From Luteolibacter rhizosphaerae (GTDB lineage: Bacteria; Verrucomicrobiota; Verrucomicrobiia; Verrucomicrobiales; Akkermansiaceae): a stretch of 64,000 nucleotides of DNA. The notes under the pieces were generated by a model. That model made no database searches. It was given only the letters and a program-made list of their open reading frames with translations, and was not told where the DNA came from. Shown piece after piece: positions 1-8,357 of the stretch. Position numbers and translations under genes: made by a program. The first letter of the stretch is position 1. Each line of letters begins with the position of its first letter. The stretch is taken from the NCBI RefSeq assembly GCF_025950095.1, contig NZ_JAPDDR010000010.1, forward strand, positions 1 through 64,000. The letters run 5' to 3'.

Positions 1-473
1 CAGGTGACCCGGAGCATGAGCACCGGACGCTGCGAGCCCTGGTCAAATACTGCTGCTACGACAAAAGGAAACGGGCGAACTTCAATCAAACCTGGAACTC
101 CGGAGCCTTAACCTGACGCGCATGCCCACAGGGGCGACAATGAGAAAGCCCAGGGTAAGGAGCACAGCGACGCAACCCTGGGTCACGCAGCAAAAGAAAT
201 CGTGCTCTGAAGGAGCACAAGGAGGCCCCGACTAAAGGTCTAGCAAGCCTCATCCTGATCGCCGTTGGCGTTCGTCTTCTCTCCCTCAAGGATCGAACAT
301 CCATCGTCACCTGCTCGCAAACCATGGCGACGACAACCATGTGATGGGCTGCCGGATCATCTCCGTCTATTCCACCGCTCACATGCCGGACGCTCTACAA
401 GAAACGCTTGCCGACAAGACTCCGATCACCCCGCATTAGACAGCCCCCCCATTCGCTGCTATTTCATCTTCCG
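1..473. other. Gene-poor left edge of window
   Basis: No convincing complete gene lies here. In the third forward frame an open stretch runs from the window edge to a TGA at 114-116 (37 codons, basic, no recognised motif); it could be the end of a gene lying outside the window. The rest holds the hairpin-forming repeat at 149-218 and a small CGCC-GTT-GGCG palindrome at 260-270. Confidence 0.5.
149..218. repeat. Paired hairpins, REP-like element
   Basis: Two perfect inverted repeats lie close together: CCCAGGGT at 149-156 with ACCCTGGG at 175-182, and GTGCTC at 202-207 with GAGCAC at 213-218. Twin hairpins in an intergenic position resemble the REP-like elements common in Verrucomicrobia and Planctomycetes. 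The repeat status is an inference; no second copy of this exact sequence was found in the window. Confidence 0.45.
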
Positions 474-1130
474 ATGTTCATCCTGTCTTGTGAGCCCGCC
501 ACCAGTGCCATCCCCGAATGGCACCGCGAAGTGTTCCGCGGCCATGAGGATGTCGTCACCTCGCAGGAAGGATGGTCACCCGGTTCGCTGAATCTCGCCC
601 AAGCCTTTGCCACCAAGCTGCGCACCCTGCTCGCCCACGGCGATATCACCCGCCTGCTGGTCGACTTCTCCCGCCGCGCGGATGATCCCGAACGCTTCAG
701 CCGCTTCAGCCTGAAGCTCACCGAAGAGCAGCGCCGCAAGCTCGACGAGCGCCATCACCACGCGCACTTCAAGATTCTCAAGCAGCGCATCGAGGAAGAA
801 CTCCGCAAGGAAGACAGCGCCATCCACATCTCCCTCCGGGCCGACAACCGCCCCGACATGGCCACCGTCGAGTTCATCCAGGACCCCTCGCGCGATGTCG
901 AGACCGCCTTCGTCCGCAAATGGACCGATGCCCTGCGCATCGCCGCCCCCGATCTCAAGTTTGCCGTCGTCTCCGACCCCAACTACGGCCTCTCCTCCGC
1001 CCTCCGTGACGAGTTCCCGGAGCGCTTCGGCAGCATCTCCGTCGTCGCCTCCCAATCGAGCTTCCTCAATGGCACCCCCATCCGCTGGGAAAAGCTGAAG
1101 AAGCTCCTTCTCGAAACCCTTCCGCGCTAG
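474..1130 (+). CDS. N-formylglutamate amidohydrolase-like protein
   Basis: Predicted hydrolase of the N-formylglutamate amidohydrolase (FGase) family, about 218 residues. The N-terminus has the family layout: a short strand ending in Ser-Cys-Glu (residues 5-7), a loop, and then 'RLLVDFSRR', matching the 'sRLlvDlNR' block. Such enzymes hydrolyse N-formyl or related amide bonds; the substrate here is unknown. The reading frame stays open upstream to 408, but ATG 474 places the Cys-Glu strand at the N-terminus as in homologues, so 474 is preferred. No operon partner; the next gene starts 135 bases downstream on the same strand. Confidence 0.7.
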   Translation: MFILSCEPATSAIPEWHREVFRGHEDVVTSQEGWSPGSLNLAQAFATKLRTLLAHGDITRLLVDFSRRADDPERFSRFSLKLTEEQRRKLDERHHHAHFKILKQRIEEELRKEDSAIHISLRADNRPDMATVEFIQDPSRDVETAFVRKWTDALRIAAPDLKFAVVSDPNYGLSSALRDEFPERFGSISVVASQSSFLNGTPIRWEKLKKLLLETLPR

Positions 1131-1265
1131 CAGGCCCTTCCCGGCACTCTGGCCACTCCGGGAACCATTTCTGCCCCCGGGGCAAAAAATCCGTGCCTGC
1201 CCCGCCCGATTCGCTTCAATACCCCGCAAGCGAAGTCTCTTTCTCTACGTCTTTCCTGCGTCACG

Positions 1266-3407
1266 ATGTCCAGTCCCGTTCAGATCCTTCACGCCGAACG
1301 CCTTCCTTCCAGCGGTTGCCTCGTCATCCCCGGCCGTATCAGCCTTAACGAGTTACCCCATATTGAGAAGCTCTTCACCGGGCGGAAGATCACTTGGTTC
1401 ATCGAGGAGCATTCCAAGCTCGAACCGGCGGTACAGGCCCATCTCGAGAAATCCGGCTCCGGAGCCCTGTTCTCCGCTGACGAACCCTCCCCAGCCGCTG
1501 CCGGAGAGGAACTCAAGCCGCTTCTCGCTTCCGGAGGCGTCCTCATTTTTGTCCCAGGCAAGTCCGCGGCCCGCAACGCGATGCCCTGCCACATCCCCGG
1601 CAAGACGCTCCGCACCCTTTGCTCCTTCGGCCTGCCGGTCCTCCCGGTCATGGTCGACTACCCCCGCGAGGCCAGCCTCAGCATCGAGCGCCCCGGCTCC
1701 ATGCCCCACGCCGTCATCGGCGTCGCCAAGGAAATCCCCGCCGCCGAGGCCAGCCCGGCAGCCTACCGCGAGCGACTCCAGGAGCTGGTCGAGGAATCCT
1801 TCTCCCGCCGCCCGCTCCTCAAGACCTCCCTCGCCACCGCCCTCCTTCAGGGCTTGAAAAAGCACAGCGGCAACAAGGTCCACGACGGCTCGGACGATTC
1901 CACCATCGGCTTCGACCGCATTCTCGGCGCCGCCCTTGTCTTCTCGAAATACCTCCGCGAGTCCACCGACAACGAGCGCATCGGCATCATCCTGCCCCCG
2001 GGCAAGGCCGGCCTGATTGCCAACCTTGCCGCCCTTTTCGCCGGTAAAACCCCGGTGAACTTCAATTTCACCGCCGGTCACGAGGCCATCCGCTCGGCCA
2101 TGCGCCAGTCCGGGCTCGACCGCTACATCACCGCCGATCCCTTCGTCCGCAAGGTCGCCTCCTTCCCTTGGCCGCCGAACCGCGACCTGATCTTCATCGA
2201 GCGCGTCCTGCCCTCCCTGAAGAAGAAAATCATCACTTGGACCATCCTCGGCAAGCTGCTCCCGGCCTCCGCGCTGGCGACCATGTTCCGGATCGGCAAG
2301 AAGCGCGATCGCGACGAGGCGATCCTCCTCTTCACCTCCGGCTCCTCCGGCGAGCCGAAGGGCGTCCCCCTCACCCACCGCAACGTCCTTGGCAACGTCT
2401 GCCAGTTCGGCACCCGCCTCGACCTTGACCGCGGCGCCGCCATCCTCGGCTGCCTGCCCCTCTTCCATTCCTTCGGCTGCACGGTAACCCTTTGGTATCC
2501 AATCATCGAGGGCATTGACCTCGTCACTTACCCCAACCCTTTGGAAACCAAACGCTTGGGCGAACTCATCGCCCAGCGCGGCGTCAATATCCTTCTCGCC
2601 ACCCCGACCTTCCTGCGCGGCTATATGAAGCGCGTGGAGCCTGAGCAGCTCCGCTCTCTCCAACTCGTCGTGACCGGTGCCGAGAAGCTTCCGGACAACC
2701 TTGCAGAATCCTTCCAAGACCGCTTCGGCATCCCGCCGCAGGAGGGCTACGGCCTGACCGAAACCTCCCCGGCCACCAACGTGAACCTGCCGGAGTTCCC
2801 CGCCCCGGCAGACACCACCGTGATTCCCTCCTCCCGTCGTGGTTCGGTGGGCCACCTGCTCCCCGGCATCGCCTTCCGCATGACCGATCCCGCCACTGAG
2901 AAGCCGGTGCCCGGAGACAAGCAGGGCGTCATCTGGCTCAAGGGGGCGAACATCTTCCCCGGCTACCTGAACAACGCCAAGAAGTCCGCCGAGGTCCTGA
3001 CCAACGACGGCTGGTTCCGCACCGGCGACGTCGGCCGCATCGATGACGACGGCTTCCTCTACATCGAAGGCCGCATCTCCCGCTTCTCGAAGATCGCCGG
3101 CGAGATGGTCCCGCACGAAACAGTCGAAGCCGCCGTCAATAAAGCCCTTGGCCTCGATGCCGAGGCAGAGCGCAAGATCGCCATCGTCGGCATCCCGGAT
3201 TCCCAGAAGGGCGAAGCCATCATCCTCCTCTCCACCATCGCCGGCCCCGCCCTGGAGCAGGAATGCATCGACCTCCGCTACAAGCTGATGGACGCGGGTT
3301 TCCCCTCTCTCTGGTGCCCCAAGGCGATCGTGCCCGTCACCGAGATCCCGGTGCTCGCATCCGGCAAGCTCGACCTGAAGGGCTGCGAGGAACTCGCGAT
3401 GCGCTGA
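1266..3407 (+). CDS. AMP-forming acyl-CoA/acyl-ACP synthetase with degenerate acyltransferase-like N-terminus
   Basis: A 713-residue ligase that should activate a fatty acid through an acyl-adenylate. The adenylation domain occupies roughly residues 210-713: the phosphate-binding loop 'LLFTSGSSGEPKGVPLTH', 'GYGLTETSPA', 'GWFRTGDVGRID' and the C-terminal 'ASGKLDLKG' segment are all present. The first 190 residues resemble the second half of a PlsC-type acyltransferase ('VLIFVPGKSA', 'LPVLPVMVDYP') but no HxxxxD catalytic motif is visible. The arrangement therefore recalls Aas (acyltransferase plus acyl-ACP synthetase) with an inactive or shortened N-terminal domain. Role in acyl recycling into phospholipid is inferred. 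It stands alone, with a convergent gene starting 1 base after its stop. Confidence 0.82.
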   Translation: MSSPVQILHAERLPSSGCLVIPGRISLNELPHIEKLFTGRKITWFIEEHSKLEPAVQAHLEKSGSGALFSADEPSPAAAGEELKPLLASGGVLIFVPGKSAARNAMPCHIPGKTLRTLCSFGLPVLPVMVDYPREASLSIERPGSMPHAVIGVAKEIPAAEASPAAYRERLQELVEESFSRRPLLKTSLATALLQGLKKHSGNKVHDGSDDSTIGFDRILGAALVFSKYLRESTDNERIGIILPPGKAGLIANLAALFAGKTPVNFNFTAGHEAIRSAMRQSGLDRYITADPFVRKVASFPWPPNRDLIFIERVLPSLKKKIITWTILGKLLPASALATMFRIGKKRDRDEAILLFTSGSSGEPKGVPLTHRNVLGNVCQFGTRLDLDRGAAILGCLPLFHSFGCTVTLWYPIIEGIDLVTYPNPLETKRLGELIAQRGVNILLATPTFLRGYMKRVEPEQLRSLQLVVTGAEKLPDNLAESFQDRFGIPPQEGYGLTETSPATNVNLPEFPAPADTTVIPSSRRGSVGHLLPGIAFRMTDPATEKPVPGDKQGVIWLKGANIFPGYLNNAKKSAEVLTNDGWFRTGDVGRIDDDGFLYIEGRISRFSKIAGEMVPHETVEAAVNKALGLDAEAERKIAIVGIPDSQKGEAIILLSTIAGPALEQECIDLRYKLMDAGFPSLWCPKAIVPVTEIPVLASGKLDLKGCEELAMR

Positions 3408-3408
3408 G

Positions 3409-3786
3409 TCACCTCACGACCACTTCGCCTCTCAGCTCGCTCCAGATCCACAGGGCATCGCCCCCGCGTTCCTCCCGCTTCTCGTAGGTGAACCAGCCGT
3501 AGGCTTCGTTCCACAGGAAGTTGTAGGTGCACATGCGCCGCACCATCTTCCCGTTCTCCGGAGTCGGATGCACGGCGATCACCCGTCGTGCATGAGTCGC
3601 CTCGAAGGGCCCGTCCTTCACCGTGCCCTCGAGAATCGCCGCGATCACCACCTGCTCCTGCCGCCCCTCGGTCTGCAGGCTGATCAGCTTGGCCGCAGGT
3701 GCCTCCAGAAGCGGCGACGGCTCGGCAGCGAAGCAGGCCCCGGCCGTCAACACGACGGCCCCGACGATCGAACGGAAGGTGTTCAT
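3409..3786 (-). CDS. Small exported hypothetical protein
   Basis: Encodes 125 residues with a Sec-type signal peptide (hydrophobic residues 5-18, ending 'CFAAEP'). The mature part contains an 'HPTPENGKMVRR' segment and two aromatic-rich strands. No family recognised. The frame continues upstream to 3918, but ATG 3786 puts the signal peptide at the N-terminus and is chosen. It is divergent from the DUF1080 gene at 3921, so 3787-3920 should hold promoters for both. Confidence 0.6.
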   Translation of the reverse strand: MNTFRSIVGAVVLTAGACFAAEPSPLLEAPAAKLISLQTEGRQEQVVIAAILEGTVKDGPFEATHARRVIAVHPTPENGKMVRRMCTYNFLWNEAYGWFTYEKREERGGDALWIWSELRGEVVVR

Positions 3787-3920
3787 CAAAGCGTAAACGC
3801 CGCGGCCGGTTTGCTTATTCAGTAAAATCGATTCGCAAATCGGACAATGCCCGGATCGGCCTTGCCCACCCGATTGAGAGTGCAACAAATGCTGCCTACT
3901 TCCGTTATCACTCTCCAACC

Positions 3921-4691
3921 ATGAAATCGTTCTTCCGAACCGCCGCCATCGCCGCCCTCTTCATCTCCTGCGCCTCGGCCGAGGAAGAGAAATGGACCTC
4001 CATTTTCAATGGCAAGGACCTCGACGGCTGGACCCCGAAGATCCGCGGCTTCGCGCTCGGTGAGGACCCGAAGAAGACCTTCACCGTCGCCGACGGTGCG
4101 ATCAAGGTGGACTACACCAACTACCCCGAGTGGGGCGAAGCCTATGGCCACCTCTACTACAAGTCCAAGCTCTCGAACTACCGCATCCGCCTTGAATACC
4201 GCTTCACCGGCGAGCAAGTGAAAGGCGGACCCGGCTGGGCCAAACAGAACTCCGGCATCATGCTGCACTCCCAAGCCCCGGAAACCATGGGCAAGGACCA
4301 GGACTTCCCCTGCTCCCTGGAGTTCCAGCTCCTCGGCGCGGGCAATGGCGTGAAGAGCACCGGCAATCTCTGCACGCCCGGCACCTACATCACGCTGGAT
4401 GGCAAGGTGAACAAGACCCACTGCAATTCCTGCAAGGAACCCACCCGCCCGCTCGACGTCTGGGTGAAGGCCGAGGCCGAAGTCCGCGGCGGCAAGCTCG
4501 TGAAGCAACTCATCGACGGCAAGGTTGTGATGGAATACACCGACCTGAAGCTCGATTCCGGCGATGGCAATGCGAAGCCCCTGATCGAAGCCTCCGGTAG
4601 CGAGGACCTCACCGAAGGCTACATCAGCCTCCAGTCCGAGAGCCACCCGGTGGAGTTCAAGAACATCGAGATCCTGGAGCTGAAGCCCTGA
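3921..4691 (+). CDS. Exported DUF1080 (3-keto-disaccharide hydrolase) domain protein
   Basis: Encodes 256 residues: a signal peptide (residues 1-20, ending 'SCASAEE') followed by one DUF1080 domain with the characteristic start 'WTSIFNGKDLDGWTPKIRG' and an internal 'NSGIMLHSQ' strand. DUF1080 proteins are concanavalin-like sandwich proteins, very abundant in Planctomycetes and Verrucomicrobia, and linked to hydrolysis of 3-keto-glycosides. Periplasmic or extracellular location follows from the signal peptide. The next gene is KDPG aldolase, 104 bases downstream, so a link to sugar breakdown is possible but not proven. Confidence 0.85.
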   Translation: MKSFFRTAAIAALFISCASAEEEKWTSIFNGKDLDGWTPKIRGFALGEDPKKTFTVADGAIKVDYTNYPEWGEAYGHLYYKSKLSNYRIRLEYRFTGEQVKGGPGWAKQNSGIMLHSQAPETMGKDQDFPCSLEFQLLGAGNGVKSTGNLCTPGTYITLDGKVNKTHCNSCKEPTRPLDVWVKAEAEVRGGKLVKQLIDGKVVMEYTDLKLDSGDGNAKPLIEASGSEDLTEGYISLQSESHPVEFKNIEILELKP

Positions 4692-4709
4692 TGTTAGACC
4701 TCTCCCCGA

Positions 4710-4737
4710 CGGGTTTCCAGTGATAGCGGGAAACCCG
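4710..4737. terminator. Hairpin between DUF1080 gene and eda
   Basis: Perfect 9-base arms CGGGTTTCC (4710-4718) and GGAAACCCG (4729-4737), 10-base loop, 18 bases after the DUF1080 stop. No T-run follows, so it may be a transcript-stabilising hairpin or a Rho-dependent end rather than an intrinsic terminator. Confidence 0.4.
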
Positions 4738-4795
4738 CCCGGCTGGCACAAAGGCCTCTTGGCCAGCTTCTTCTTATACCCAGACTTCCCTCCTG

Positions 4796-5428
4796 ATGAT
4801 CGAACGCATCCTCGCGAAACGCATCGTGCCCGTCGTGGTTCTCGACAGCCCCGAGTCGGCAGAACCCTTGGCAGAAGCTCTCCTGGAAGGCGGTCTCGAC
4901 ATCATGGAGATCACCTTCCGCACGGCAGCGGCGGAGGAATCCATCCGCCGGATTGCAGCCCGCTTTCCCGAGATTCTTCTCGGGGCCGGCACTCTCTTGG
5001 ATGACGACCAGGTATCGCGCGCCAAGGAGGCCGGGGCCGTGTTCGGCCTCGCGCCAGGCCTGAATCCTCGCACCGTGCGGAAAGCCGCCGATCTCGGCCT
5101 CCAATTCTCTCCGGGAGTGATGAGCCCGAGCGAGGTGGAGGCGGCCTTGTCCCTCGGCTGCAAGCTGCTGAAGTTCTTCCCCGCGGAAGCCGCAGGCGGC
5201 ACCGCCATGCTCAAGTCTTTGGCCGGGCCCTACGGCCACACCGGTGTGAAATTCATTCCCACCGGCGGCGTCACGAGCTCCAACCTCGCCGACTACCTCA
5301 AGGTTCCCGTGGTGGCCGCCATCGGTGGTTCCTGGATGGTCGACAAGCAACTTGTAAACGGGGGACACTGGCAGGAAATCACCCGCCTGACTCGCGAGGC
5401 GCTAGCCGCAGCCGCAGCCGTCCGCTAG
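4796..5428 (+). CDS. eda: 2-dehydro-3-deoxy-phosphogluconate (KDPG) aldolase
   Basis: Encodes 210 residues, the usual length for the bacterial class I enzyme that splits KDPG into pyruvate and glyceraldehyde 3-phosphate (Entner-Doudoroff pathway; some homologues act on 4-hydroxy-2-oxoglutarate). Catalytic features are intact: Glu38 in 'MEITFRT', the Schiff-base Lys126 in 'LKFFPAE', and the phosphate-binding 'PTGGV' loop. It lies 10 bases before the fructokinase gene in the same direction, so the two are probably co-transcribed. No edd gene is in the window. Confidence 0.9.
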   Translation: MIERILAKRIVPVVVLDSPESAEPLAEALLEGGLDIMEITFRTAAAEESIRRIAARFPEILLGAGTLLDDDQVSRAKEAGAVFGLAPGLNPRTVRKAADLGLQFSPGVMSPSEVEAALSLGCKLLKFFPAEAAGGTAMLKSLAGPYGHTGVKFIPTGGVTSSNLADYLKVPVVAAIGGSWMVDKQLVNGGHWQEITRLTREALAAAAAVR

Positions 5429-5438
5429 GACGGTGCCC

Positions 5439-6293
5439 ATGATCGCGGGCATTGAACTCGGGGGAAGCAAGACCGTCGTCGCCATCGGCACGGCAGAGGG
5501 CCAGGTCCATGAGGAATGGCGTTTCCCGACCAGCAGCCCGGCAGAAACCTTTCAACAGGCGATCTCATGGATCGCCGAGCGTGGCACGCCCGAGTCCATC
5601 GGAATTGCCGCCTTCGGTCCGGTAGGCGTCGTCCGTGGACGCGACTCCTACGGCAAGCTACTCGCCACGCCCAAGCCCGGTTGGGCCGATTTCTCCATCA
5701 TCGGAACCCTGCAGGCGGCATTCCCGCAGGCTCGCCTGACCTTGGAGACCGATGTGAACGCCGCAGCCCTTGCGGAAGCACGCTTGGGTGCCGCGCGTGG
5801 GCTGGACGATATCGCCTACATCACCATCGGCACTGGCATCGGCGCCGGTATCCTCTCCGGCGGTCGCCTCATTCATGGCGCCCTCCATTCCGAGTTCGGT
5901 CACATCAAGGTTCCGCGGGCCCCGAAGGACAGCTTCGAGGGCGTCTGCTCCTTCCACGGCGATTGCTTGGAAGGCCTCGCCAGCGGCCCCTCCATCGCCA
6001 AGCGCTGGGGACTTGCCGCCGCCGATCTCCCCGCCGATCACCCGGCTTGGGCCATGGAGACCTGGTACATTGCCCACGGCATCCTCTCCCTTCTCGGCAT
6101 CGCTTCACCCTCGCGGGTGATCGTCGGCGGAGGCGTCTCCCAGGCAGAGAATTTCCACCAACACACCGAGCAGCTTCTCCATTCGATCGCCGCCGGATAC
6201 TTCGCGCCGCTTGAGGCCACCCCCTATGTCGTGGCCCCGCTCTTGGGCCAGCAGGCTGGCATCAAGGGAGCCCTTCTGCTCGCCGGGATCTGA
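5439..6293 (+). CDS. ROK-family fructokinase
   Basis: Sugar kinase of the ROK family (about 284 residues), probably phosphorylating fructose. It has the N-terminal phosphate loop 'GIELGGSKTVVAIG', the 'TIGTGIGAGI' block, and the zinc site of ROK fructokinases: 'SEFGHIKVPR' followed by 'CSFHGDCLEGLASG'. The exact 'FHGDCLEGLASGP' form is typical of fructokinases rather than glucokinases. ATG 5439 is preferred because AGGACGG (5427-5433) lies 5 bases upstream; an in-frame GTG at 5433 is the alternative. Paired with eda and only a few kb from the levanase locus, it fits fructose catabolism. Confidence 0.87.
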   Translation: MIAGIELGGSKTVVAIGTAEGQVHEEWRFPTSSPAETFQQAISWIAERGTPESIGIAAFGPVGVVRGRDSYGKLLATPKPGWADFSIIGTLQAAFPQARLTLETDVNAAALAEARLGAARGLDDIAYITIGTGIGAGILSGGRLIHGALHSEFGHIKVPRAPKDSFEGVCSFHGDCLEGLASGPSIAKRWGLAAADLPADHPAWAMETWYIAHGILSLLGIASPSRVIVGGGVSQAENFHQHTEQLLHSIAAGYFAPLEATPYVVAPLLGQQAGIKGALLLAGI

Positions 6294-6296
6294 GTC

Positions 6297-7211
6297 TTAC
6301 TCCGCGACGATCCTCAGGTTCAGGTCGATCAGGTCGTTCACCAGGTGACCGCCGAGATTCCGGAAGAACTTCCCGGAACCATAGAAGACATTCCACCTGG
6401 TCCTATCGATCGAGAAGCTCGCCTGCGCCGCCAGCTTGCCCTCGCTTGTCACTCCCGCGCAGGCGGCGAATTCCACCGGCTGGGTGATCCCCTTCAGGGT
6501 GAGTTCACCTGCGACCTTCAGGTTGGGTGAACCGGGCGAAGCACCATTTTGAGGCGAGGCCTGCGTGATCACGAATCGGGCCTCCGGATAGAACTCCACG
6601 TCGAAGAAGTCGTCGCTATGCAAGTGGTCGATCAAGACATCGTGCAGCTTGTCCCCGTTCAAGTCGGTGCAGGTGATCCCGCGCATGTCCAAGGTGAACT
6701 CGCCGCCGACCAAGCGCCCTGCTTCGATCTTCAGCTCCCCGGACTTGATCGGGATGCTGCCGTCGTGGCGGTTCAGGAGATTGCGCCCCGTCCATAGCAC
6801 ACGGCTTTCGTTGAGATCCAGAGCGTGTGATCCACTCGGAATCGGGGGATGGGCGGCCTGAGCGGATCGCTCCTCCACCTCGTAGCCTGCCGCCCGCCAT
6901 CCGCTGAGCCCCTCGCGGAAATCGAGCACATCGCTCCATCCCGCACGGGAGAGTTTCTCCGCCGCCATCCGGCTTTCCAAGCTCCCGTCATCCGCACCAT
7001 ACACGCAGACAGGACGCGCCCGATCCGGAGCGATCTCCGCCATGCGGTCGAGAAAGGCCACCTCGAAAACGCAGTTGTTCACCGCTCCCGGGATCCGGCT
7101 ACACTCGCAGTCCGTATCGAGCCTCACGTCGACCAGCACCGGGGGCGCCGTGCTGCTCAGGCGATCCGAGAGCTCACGGGCATCTACTACCAAGAACAGC
7201 GGTCCGGACAT
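6297..7211 (-). CDS. Rhodanese-YceI domain fusion protein
   Basis: Two domains in one chain of 304 residues. Residues 1-120 are rhodanese-like ('LVVDARELSDRL', 'PVLVDVRLDTD', 'RPVCVYG' with the candidate active-site Cys, 'GWSDVLDFREGLSGW'). Residues 130-304 are a YceI-like lipocalin-type domain ('FTLDMRGITCTDLNGDKL', 'HLHSDDFFDVEFYPEA', 'GELTLKGITQPVEF'). No signal peptide is seen, although isolated YceI proteins are usually periplasmic. YceI domains bind isoprenoid-like lipids; rhodaneses handle sulfur. ATG 7211 keeps the rhodanese start compact; ATG 7241 is an alternative. It converges with the fructokinase gene, 3 bases apart. Confidence 0.82.
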   Translation of the reverse strand: MSGPLFLVVDARELSDRLSSTAPPVLVDVRLDTDCECSRIPGAVNNCVFEVAFLDRMAEIAPDRARPVCVYGADDGSLESRMAAEKLSRAGWSDVLDFREGLSGWRAAGYEVEERSAQAAHPPIPSGSHALDLNESRVLWTGRNLLNRHDGSIPIKSGELKIEAGRLVGGEFTLDMRGITCTDLNGDKLHDVLIDHLHSDDFFDVEFYPEARFVITQASPQNGASPGSPNLKVAGELTLKGITQPVEFAACAGVTSEGKLAAQASFSIDRTRWNVFYGSGKFFRNLGGHLVNDLIDLNLRIVAE

Positions 7212-7365
7212 AAGGGTTGAGCATGGGCACCTTCGATTCATCGGCAAGCAATCTTCCCGGAAGTTTGCTTCACTGCACCTGACTCCCCTGCCGAAAATCA
7301 GCACGAGACCGGAGCCGGAAAGAGTTCGCCCGCCGCAGGTTGATGAAGGCGGGCTGAAGCCACCT

Positions 7366-7395
7366 CCGCCCCGCTGGGAAACCGGCGGGCTTTTT
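7366..7395 (+). terminator. Intrinsic terminator-like hairpin
   Basis: Arms CCGCC (7366-7370) and GGCGG (7384-7388), or the alternative CCCGC/GCGGG register, are followed by CTTTTTG. It does not follow any recognised forward-strand gene. Confidence 0.4.
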
Positions 7396-7796
7396 GTTGT
7401 CTAGGCCCGCGGTCTTGGTATTCTCCCTTGAGCCATCGGCACCGGGGGCTGTTACACAAGGTCCCTTAGGCTCCTTTAGGACGCCCTGTTGAGGATTAGA
7501 ACGAACTCAAGTTTGCTGACTCTGAGTTCTATCCTCCACAGGATTCTCCTTTCATGCCGCCATGGGCGAGCCCCCACCCATCCGGCGCCCTCCGGCCCGG
7601 ACTGCTACGGGTGGCTGCAGGATAGGGAAGATCTATGACAGGTGGCTGCAGGTGCATTCCGATCACCACAAGGACTGCCAGTTCTACGTTAGAACTGACG
7701 ACGGCGGCTCCTATCAAGGTGGCAACAAGCCGCACCGGCGAACGTGGCACGGCGAATAATGGCCAGTGAAGATTGGGCCGACTCAATGATGGCAGA

Positions 7797-7830
7797 CCCG
7801 GTGCTGATGGTGCCGGGGCTTTTCTTTTTT
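7797..7830 (+). terminator. Strong intrinsic terminator-like hairpin
   Basis: CCCGGTGC (7797-7804) can pair with GGTGCCGGG (7810-7817; 8 pairs including two G-U) around a TGATG loop, followed by TTTTCTTTTTT (7820-7830). It implies that a forward transcript ends here, just before the gene at 7834. Confidence 0.55.
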
Positions 7831-7833
7831 CCC

Positions 7834-8325
7834 ATGTGCTGTGATGTCTTTCCCGTGAAGCTCGCCCTGCATCGCTCCATCATCTTCTGGTCCGGCATCC
7901 TTGTGATGGGGTTCGTCTGCTGGGCGTGGAGGGATTCGGAATCCTATGTCTCGTTCGTGGAGAAGGACTCGTGGTCGCTATATCACGATAGATCCTCTGC
8001 CTCGATCTCGGGAAACCCGGACCGACTTCCACTCGCAATCCGACTCCGGCGGGATCCAGTCGGCAGGTCGACACGCACTGACCTCTTCCCTGCTCCTCTC
8101 TTCAAGCGGGGCGATACCAAAATCCCGTCACCTGCCGAATGGGAAGAGCATTTACTGTCGCCCCAGACCGCCCGCGAAAAATTGATATGGGCTCTGAATC
8201 AGAATGGCAAAAAAGGTTGGGTGATCTACATCCCCCACTGGCTCCTCCTGCTCGCCGTGGCCCTCCCATGGTCCGCCCTTTTGCTCCGGCGGGCGAGGCG
8301 GAGGAGACCCACGATCCCAGCATGA
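7834..8325 (+). CDS. Small two-span membrane protein, hypothetical
   Basis: About 163 residues. There is one hydrophobic segment near the N-terminus ('SIIFWSGILVMGFVCWAW'), a polar middle of about 85 residues, and a second hydrophobic segment ('WVIYIPHWLLLLAVALPW') followed by an arginine-rich tail that should stay in the cytoplasm. No function recognised; small proteins with an N-terminal 'HRSxxFWSG' segment are, as far as I recall, common in Luteolibacter-type genomes. The frame opens at GTG 7744, but a terminator-like hairpin at 7797-7830 makes an upstream start unlikely; ATG 7834 or GTG 7855 are the realistic starts. Confidence 0.6.
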   Translation: MCCDVFPVKLALHRSIIFWSGILVMGFVCWAWRDSESYVSFVEKDSWSLYHDRSSASISGNPDRLPLAIRLRRDPVGRSTRTDLFPAPLFKRGDTKIPSPAEWEEHLLSPQTAREKLIWALNQNGKKGWVIYIPHWLLLLAVALPWSALLLRRARRRRPTIPA

Positions 8326-8357
8326 AACAGCCCCGCTTGGAGAGATCCGGGCGAGGC

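Larger units (their letters stand above)
7212..7833. other. Structured gene-poor region, possible RNA gene(s)
   Basis: No convincing protein gene is seen over about 620 bases. Five potential hairpins occur: GCCCGCC/GGCGGGC (7328-7334/7348-7354); a G+C hairpin ending in a T-run (7366-7395); a long imperfect stem GAGGATTAGAAC/GTTCTATCCTC (7491-7502/7526-7536) that competes with GAACTCA/TGAGTTC (7503-7509/7523-7529); CAGTTCTA/TAGAACTG with a 3-base loop (7679-7697); and a strong terminator-like hairpin at 7797-7830. Two forward-strand terminator-like structures without a forward gene upstream suggest untranslated RNA or a structured leader. Confidence 0.4.

Noticed and set aside
1353-3116. Long minus-strand open frame (587 codons) opposite the acyl ligase gene
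   Set aside because: Shadow frame of a high-GC gene; Gly/Ala/Glu/Asp-rich without motif, start or ribosome site.
7744-7833. Extension of the 7834 gene to GTG 7744
   Set aside because: Would run coding sequence through a strong terminator-like hairpin and T-run; the extension has no protein character.
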